DNA of 64,000 nt from Cytauxzoon felis (Eukaryota; Apicomplexa; Aconoidasida; Piroplasmida; Theileriidae): the NCBI GenBank assembly GCA_020283715.1, contig JAIQCW010000071.1:1-64000 (forward strand), read 5' to 3'. The notes under the pieces are model-generated. The model ran no database searches, had not been told where the DNA came from, and saw only the letters and a program-made list of their open reading frames with translations. This document shows positions 58,274 through 64,000 of the stretch, piece by piece. The position numbers and the translations under genes are program-made. Position 1 is the first letter of the stretch. The number at the start of each line of letters is the position of its first letter.

Positions 58274-61200
58274 ATGGAGGTACAGGTCAATGCGAGTGTG
58301 ATTTCAGCGGAAAATGATGACATTGCAATAGACAACAATAAATATTTTGAGTTATTAAAAGATGAGGTATTGATGGGTGATTCTATAGCATTGTATGCTT
58401 TGAATAAGATACATTTGGTGGCTTATGAATTGGGTCCTATATTTTCTAGAGATCATTTGGTACCATTTTTGGCGAGTAAGTTGTTATTAGATTTTAATAA
58501 TAATATATTATAGATGTTCAAGAAACGGCTGATATGACGACATTGTCAGTATTATGTGATACTTGGTATACGTTATCTAAATATGTTGGTGATGGTTCAA
58601 ATTTGGTACCTATAGTTAATTCATTGGAATTTTTACTTAGCCAGGAGGATCCTGATATAAGAAATCATGTATGTTTAATTTTTTTTATGAATATATAAAT
58701 ATTGATTAGGCTATTGATGTATTAATGAGAATAATTGAGGATCATTATTCTAAATATGATCCAAATTGTGGATCGGAATTATTTCAATTAGTTGATAAGG
58801 TTGTATGTCCTATGATTGGACGATTAGTTTCAAGTTTGTTGATATAATGTATGATGATAATAATAAATTATCAGGTGAATGGTTTGCTGGTAGTACTAGT
58901 GCTTGTTTTTTGATACCAAAGGTTTATAAATATGCATCAGAGGCTTGTCATATCGAATTAAGACAGTAAATTTAAATTATTTTTTTTCATGAAATTTATA
59001 TTAAATTTTTTTTATAGAAATTTTCAACAATTATGTGAGACTGAGATGTTAACTGTAAAATTAGCTGCTGCAAAGAATCTAAAGAAAGTAATTACTATAG
59101 TTGAATTAGAACATGCTATATCTATGTTTTGGTTAGTATTAAAGAATATGTCTGTAGAATCACAAGAAGATGTTAGATCATATGCTGTTGAAAGTTGTTT
59201 AGAATTTGCAAAAAGATGTACACCTGCACAAAATTTACATTTTAATTACCCAATATTAAAAGCAGCAGCTGAAGATAAATCGTGGAAAATTAGAGAATTT
59301 GTTGCTAGATTATTTCAAAAGGTATCTTTTATATATATAATATCTTAATTTAATTAAAGGTTTATGAAACTTTTGGTGAAGATGAAGTACGTATACATTT
59401 ATTAGATACACATTTAAATTTATTAAATGATTATAATGATTATGTTAAATCAGCAGCTATTGAATCATTTTCTGGATGGTCTGGTATATTATCATTAGAA
59501 TTAATCGAATTATATATACCCATATTGGATAAATTATCTAAAATATCATATAGAGATGATAGAAGAAATGTATGTAAAGTATTGGCATTATTCGCCATGA
59601 AACTTAAAAAAAATGATGCTAGACGTATCGTTTATCCCACTATGCTACATCTATTTAATGATCAATTAATGGACGTTAGATTATGGTTCGTTTATACAAC
59701 ACAATATTATAACCATAAATATACCATCTCCACTCGAGGTCTAATCCAAGTCTTCACCTCTTTTCGTCCTGCAGACAGCTCCTTTATTTATTTCCCCCTC
59801 CGCTTCCCTGAGATCAGCTACGGGTAATCCACTTGAGGTCTCCACCTGAGGTCCAATCACTGTCTTTCACTTCTTCATTTTTACTTCCAATATTTGAAGG
59901 AATCTCATCATTTCTTGGGAAACTAATGAAGATATCTCAGTGACTATTTGATGTATTTCTGATGTCAATACTTCATTGAAAAGGATCCTGATGATTGTAT
60001 TGAGTTTACTGAATATCACTTCATTCCAATTTATATCCATTGAGATATCCTCACAAACATGAATTCCATCACTTTACCCTTATCTCATTGAGATTAGGTT
60101 TATAACCTCAAGTGGAACCCGTAGCTGATCTCAGGGAAGCGGAGGGGGAAGTAAATAGAGAAGCTGACGGCAGGACTGACCTCAAGTGGAATATGAAATG
60201 TTTGATATATGTATTTAAACATTTACATTTATAGTGTTGTACAAAATATACATTTAATTTGTAATCGTGAAGAATTTAATGGTATAATTGGTGAAAAATT
60301 ATTAGAAACTGTTGATATTGTATTAGATAATCCACAATGGAGACATCGTTTAATTATTGCTGAACAATTAATCAGTTTTTTTAGTCATTTTGGTCCAGCA
60401 ATATTTGAAGAAAATTTCTCTAATGCATTGTTTATATTATTATTAGATAGTGTTTGGAAAGTACGTAATGCAGTTTTAATCAGTCTAGAAAAAATTTGTA
60501 ATGAATGTGGAAGTATTTGGGCTGTTAAATTTATATTAAGTGAATTATTAATCATTTATTTTAATCCTGAACAATCACAATATATCAAAAATCATATATT
60601 ACCACTCTCTTATTCATTTAAAATTATCATTATACAAGCACTTGTTGTAAGTATATTATTATAAATATAAATTTAATATATTACAGGCTGTAGCAAAATC
60701 AATTGATGTTGAAAATGCTATTAATCATATCGTACCATTACTAATTAAAGCAACAATGGTATTAAATATATATCATTAATCATAATATTATACAGGACCC
60801 TATACCCAATATCAGATTCGTAGCATCCAATGCAATCAGCAACCTCTTCCTCATATACAAGAATGAAAACCCAGAATTATTCCTACAAGCAAAGTGGTAT
60901 GTTGATCATGAAGATGATTTACCACACTTGAGGTTACATTCCTGCCGTTCCACCTGAGGTCTTTCCACTCGCCGTGGTGGCCTTCTCTATTTACTTCCCC
61001 CTCCGCTTCCCGTAGATCAGCTGCGGGTTCCACTTGAGGTTACATCCTCTATACTTTCGCCACGATCCCCGGGAGTGGCTATACTCTTTAGAGATAGGTA
61101 ATTAGAAGAAGCTCCATGCAATGGCAAAGAGAGTATGACTGTAACCTCAGGTGGAGAGCTGTCTGCAAGAGAAGGAGAGTTGGATTGGACCTCGAGTGGA

Positions 61201-61371
61201 TGACAACACTTAATGTTTTGATTCTTCGATTTTTTTACAATATTTAATAATTATTACAGTGCATTGATAAAGTTGTGTCAAGATTCTGACATTGATGTAA
61301 AGTATTTTTCTAGAAGAGCACTGGATACATTTGACGAGTGCTTTAAGGATTCATCGCCCATAGGATTGTAA
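58274..61371 (+). CDS. Protein phosphatase 2A scaffold subunit A (PR65)
   Basis: Ten exons (58274-58475, 58514-58668, 58710-58833, 58875-58965, 59018-59321, 59360-59685, 60235-60646, 60687-60758, 60796-60896, 61260-61371) give 632 residues, made of HEAT repeats throughout. Diagnostic stretches are the first repeat (SIALYALNKIHLVAYELG), WFAGSTSACFLIPKVY, LRQNFQQLCETEMLTVKLAA and the last repeat (DIDVKYFSRRALDTF). It holds the catalytic C and regulatory B subunits of PP2A. It is about 40 residues longer than typical. Introns 59686-60234 (with a long module) and 60897-61259 are enlarged by modular repeats; the other seven are 37-52 bp. Confidence 0.95.
59730..60195. repeat. Modular repeat with long module, PP2A scaffold intron
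   Basis: P', Ta', C1', P', P', reversed LM (about 59865-60105), P, C1, Tb, P. Confidence 0.9.
60925..61205. repeat. Modular repeat, PP2A scaffold intron
   Basis: P', a short Tb', P', Tc', C1', P', C3, Td, P, Ta, P. Confidence 0.9.
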
Positions 61372-61478
61372 AGTTGTCATTTAAATATTTCATCGCATAT
61401 AATAAATGAATAAATTAAATTTAATAAATTATAATTTAAATGTTTTTCACTTTAAAGTACATTAATACGTTTTTAAAA

Positions 61479-62794
61479 ATGACGAAAAAATCTAGAGTTG
61501 AGTCGTATAGAGAGTGTCCAATAGGTACCTTGAAAGTACCTACTTTTGTTGACTTTAATTTATATAGGACCGAAAAAAACAACATTAAAATCAGCTTCTG
61601 CTAATATTAATGGTATAAAATCATCGGAATCGCGTCGTATGTTCAGTGGTAGTGGTATGATATTGACCAAGCGATATGGTCAACATATGCTGAAGAATCC
61701 TGGAATACTAGATAAAATTATTCAGGCAGCTGAAATAAGAGCGTCTGATACAGTGCTGGAAGTTGGTCCAGGTTCGTTATCTCCAACTTGCGTCATAACA
61801 TACAGGTACCGGTAATTTGACTGTTCGATTGGTACCATTGGCTAGAAAAGTAATCGCAATAGATATAGATAATCGCATGGTTGGTGAAGTAAAGAAGCGC
61901 TGTATACAATTGGGATACAATAATTTGGAGGTCATTGAAGGTGATGCCTTGAGGACGACATTTCCAAAGTTTGATGTCTGTACGACTAATCTACCGTACC
62001 AAATCTCTAGTCCTTTCATCTTTAAACTCTTATCACATCGTCCGTTATTCAGATGTGCTATCGTCATGTTCCAAAAGGAATTCGCTGAACGTCTATTAGC
62101 CAATACCAATGATGAAAAGTATGGACGATTGGCTATAAACACTAGGCTTTTCTGTACAGTGACTAGAGTTTGTAAAGTATCACCAGGTAATTGCCCTCTT
62201 TATACCATTATAATCATCCAGGGAGTTTTAATCCTCCACCCAAAGTTGACAGTATGGTGGTCAAAATTGTACCGCGGGAGCAACCACTAGTGGTTTGTTT
62301 AAATAAAAGGTAACTTAAAATCTTCAGGTTGATTTCGGTGAGTGGGATGGTATGATTAGGATATGCTTCTCACGTAAAAGAAGAACATTGAGAAGTTTAT
62401 TTAAGAAACAGACTGTATTATCCATCCTCGAGTGCAATTATAAATCCTGGTGTACTATAAATAATCAAATCCCTGTAGATATTCCATTTAAGGTATTGAC
62501 AATGAATTCACTAATTACATACATACAGGATTTTTGTATGAAGATATTAACAGATACAGGTCTATCTGACCGTAGAAGTATAACTGTTAGCATAGCTGAA
62601 TTCCTAAAACTTCTTTTGGCCTTTAACGAATCTGGAATACATTTTTGTAACATTGCTAGGCCACCACGTAGAGAAGTCACCGATGGTAAATCTCTAACTA
62701 GAAGTGAGCATAAAATTCATCTATTATCATCACTACAGGCACGATCATGCCCGAATTTCTATTCGATGACAACCATATCGAACTCGATGAATAA
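61479..62794 (+). CDS. DIM1: rRNA adenine dimethyltransferase Dim1 (KsgA family)
   Basis: Seven exons (61479-61524, 61568-61771, 61806-62186, 62222-62292, 62328-62492, 62529-62685, 62739-62794) give 359 residues. A basic N-terminus leads to GQHMLKNPGILDKII, the SAM-binding EVGPGTGNLT, the catalytic TTNLPYQISSPF, then NPPPKVDSMVVKI and the Dim1-specific end region (LLLAFNESGIHF). It dimethylates two adjacent adenines near the 3' end of 18S rRNA. There is no organelle leader, so it is the nucleolar form. Introns are 34-53 bp and repeat-free. The 36-bp intron at 62493-62528 is a multiple of three and could be retained. Confidence 0.95.
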
Positions 62795-62827
62795 CCAACC
62801 AAATGATGAAGGAATCTAGTGACTGAT

Positions 62828-62922
62828 ACACCTTAGGTCCAATCCACATTTCCTCCACTCGCCGTGGTGGCCTCTTCTATTTACTTCCCCCTCCGCTTCC
62901 CTGAGATCAGCTACGGGTGAAA
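62828..62922. repeat. Left repeat arm near the second antigen fragment
   Basis: P', Tc', C1', ending GCTACGGGT, just past the Dim1 stop. Confidence 0.85.
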
Positions 62923-62937
62923 CAACTTATTACAACC

Positions 62938-63085
62938 CTTGTATAATATTATAATTATTATTTATATTAATACATGTATACCATCATACAACTATACTTC
63001 TACCTTCAATTGTATTAATATAGTAGTATAAATTACTGGGAGTATATAAAATTGATATAATGTATTGGGACTATGGGGTATGCCA
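62938..63085. repeat. Second repeat family, copy 2 (inverted relative to copy 1)
   Basis: Reverse complement of the stretch at 9530-9672. The shared blocks CTTCAATTGTATTAATATAG-type, TAAATTACTGGGAG and TGGGGTATGCCACA keep their order and spacing. Confidence 0.75.
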
Positions 63086-63115
63086 CATAATTCTGGGGTA
63101 TTGTAGTGTTTTTAC

Positions 63116-63775
63116 TATTATTATTTTATTAAATATTATAAGAGAGGGAATAAATGGACAGAAATTGGTGGTGCCCTTGCTAATCAAGACCCGGAAAGTA
63201 ATGATGTTGCTTCTCTACTTGATACTGAATTTGGTACAATCATCGACAAATATGAAGTTAAGCTTGAACAGGCTCCGGGGGCAAGTGAAACTTCAACCAC
63301 ATACAAAGCAAGTCCGCAAGATGGTGCAAGTGGTCAAATTACTGTTACAGAAGTACGACCTAATAGTACCTCTTATAAAGGTTTTAAACATGAAGTTGGT
63401 ACTAATAAGGAGATCAATCGTATGACGGTACATGGGCAAGCAATAGAGGGTATTACAGAGTTACAAGGTGGTAGAACTATTACTGGTAAACAATTCGTAT
63501 ATGTATATTTTCATAAGACTGAAGATACAAAATATGAAAAGCCATATTTAATATGTTTGACAGATAGTACGGGTAATACTAAAACATGGTATAAACGTGA
63601 CAATAAACCGGGTGGTGGGTATGAATGGAAGAATGCGTCCGAGTTTAATGGTAAAAATCCAGAACAGATCTCCGGATTTGAAACTGAGCTCGGTAATATT
63701 AAAAGTGCACTTAATCCTCCTGGTGGTACTAAAGATAAAGGTTATACTAAATTAGTACCTATTTTAAATTATTAA
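63116..63775 (+). pseudogene. Fragment of a secreted-antigen-like gene family
   Basis: An open frame of about 215 codons that lacks a start codon and signal peptide. It aligns with the nested fragment at 45461-46050: YKGFKHEVG, FVYVYFHKTED, KPYLICLTDS, TWYKRDNKPGGGYEW. The first residues (KRGNKWTEI) repeat the KR..W motif seen near the end, so the piece seems to be one unit of a tandem-domain protein. It is flanked by modular-repeat arms at 62828-62922 and 63785-63892, and on the left by a separate 140-bp inverted-copy repeat. It is likely a decayed or captured fragment, not a gene. Confidence 0.55.
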
Positions 63776-63784
63776 TACTTGTAG

Positions 63785-63892
63785 CTCCCACCGACAAATG
63801 GTAGCTGGAAGGGGAAATAAATAAAAAAGCTGTCTGAAAGACGAAGAGATGAGGGGAATATGGAGGTAGTGATGTAACCTCGAGTGGAGAAC
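63785..63892. repeat. Right repeat arm near the second antigen fragment
   Basis: A C2-like core with a damaged head, Ta (GCTGTCTGAAAGACGAAG) and P. Confidence 0.82.
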
Positions 63893-63935
63893 TCATACTT
63901 CGTTCGAATCACTTTGTTTCTTCGTTATTTCGTAG

Positions 63936-64000
63936 GTTACCATTGTGTAAAGTATATGAATTTGCCGCAATTTGTATCGTTGTGTATTTCTTGGCATTTA
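63936..64000 (+). CDS. Possible exon running off the window
   Basis: After a pyrimidine-rich stretch and a CGTAG acceptor-like site, two plus-strand frames stay open to the end of the window. The repeat just upstream is placed as in the large introns elsewhere, so this may be an exon of the next gene. There is too little sequence to name a product. Confidence 0.2.

Noticed and set aside
12088..62922. CRISPR-like array
   Set aside because: Repeated units are dispersed tens of kb apart, mosaic and in both orientations, with no regular spacers. The genome is clearly eukaryotic.
63895..63925. tRNA-like GTTCGAATC
   Set aside because: Only the T-loop-like string is present. No acceptor stem, anticodon arm or D arm can be paired around it.

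Overview
The window looks like nuclear DNA from an apicomplexan piroplasm. It is AT-rich and densely packed with genes on both strands. Most introns are 30-55 bp, GT...AG. It carries an alveolin, proteins with secretory or apicoplast-type leaders (lysyl-tRNA synthetase, a stromal-processing-peptidase-like M16 protease, a HemB-like protein), and two fragments of a surface-antigen-like family. The fragments recall secreted families of the Theileria equi / T. haneyi lineage, but that placement is from memory and is only an inference. Exon models were built by hand from splice signals and reading phase. Nearly all give frame-consistent totals; junctions may be off by 1-3 bases.

Layout: 0.2-3.8 kb TBC/TLDc Rab-GAP-like gene (+); 4.1-5.7 nucleoside-transporter-like (-); 6.1-7.1 alveolin (-); 7.8-9.3 branched-chain ketoacid dehydrogenase E2 (+); 10.0-11.9 gamma-tubulin complex protein (-); 12.4-15.9 ankyrin-DHHC palmitoyltransferase (-); 16.7-19.3 lipin phosphatase (+); 19.3-19.9 RPB6 (-); 20.5-21.2 VAP (-); 22.1-24.5 Rad21/Rec8 kleisin (-); 24.8-28.7 Grc3/Nol9-like polynucleotide kinase (-); 28.9-30.2 triosephosphate isomerase (+); 30.4-32.2 Cwc2 splicing factor (+); 32.7-33.1 small basic protein (-); 33.2-35.5 unknown (+); 35.5-36.3 prefoldin 2 (+); 36.3-41.0 an island with a cysteine-rich protein and a polytopic membrane protein; 41.3-44.0 lysyl-tRNA synthetase (-); 44.2-44.5 RPAC2 (+); 44.9-49.3 PARP/B-box/RasGAP-like (+); 49.8-55.4 M16 protease (-); 55.5-57.4 HemB-like (-); 58.3-61.4 PP2A scaffold A (+); 61.5-62.8 Dim1 (+); 63.1-63.8 antigen-family fragment.

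The outstanding feature is a combinatorial family of short modular repeats found at about 45 places, roughly a fifth of the window. The modules are: P, a 12-bp 'punctuation' ACCTCAAGTGGA or its inverse; four alternative cores, C1 (TAGCTGATCTCAGGGAAGC), C2 (CCTGGAAGCGATCTACGGGA), C3 (CCACGATCTCTGGGAGTGGC) and C4 (GAGGATGATCTACGGGAATC); a shared joint GTAAATAGAAGAGCT; four alternative mini-hairpin tails, Ta (GCTGTCTGCAAGAC), Tb (GCTGACGGCAGGAC), Tc (CACCACGGCGAGTGG) and Td (AGCTCCATGCAATGGG); an optional N unit (GTTAACCCGGAAGAACA); and sometimes a ~250-bp long module, LM. A prime after a name (C3') means the reverse complement. The elements sit between genes and inside introns. Every intron longer than about 200 bp in this window holds one. 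In four genes (Rad21, an unknown protein, lysyl-tRNA synthetase, the M16 protease) a copy lies in a coding exon, in frame and in the same orientation. The nearest known analogy is the in-frame palindromic elements of Rickettsia (RPEs). I do not recognise this family from any described apicomplexan repeat.

Most genes are housekeeping genes from unrelated pathways, as expected for a eukaryotic chromosome, so there is no operon logic. The shared theme is invasion of the same repeat system into nearly all of them.
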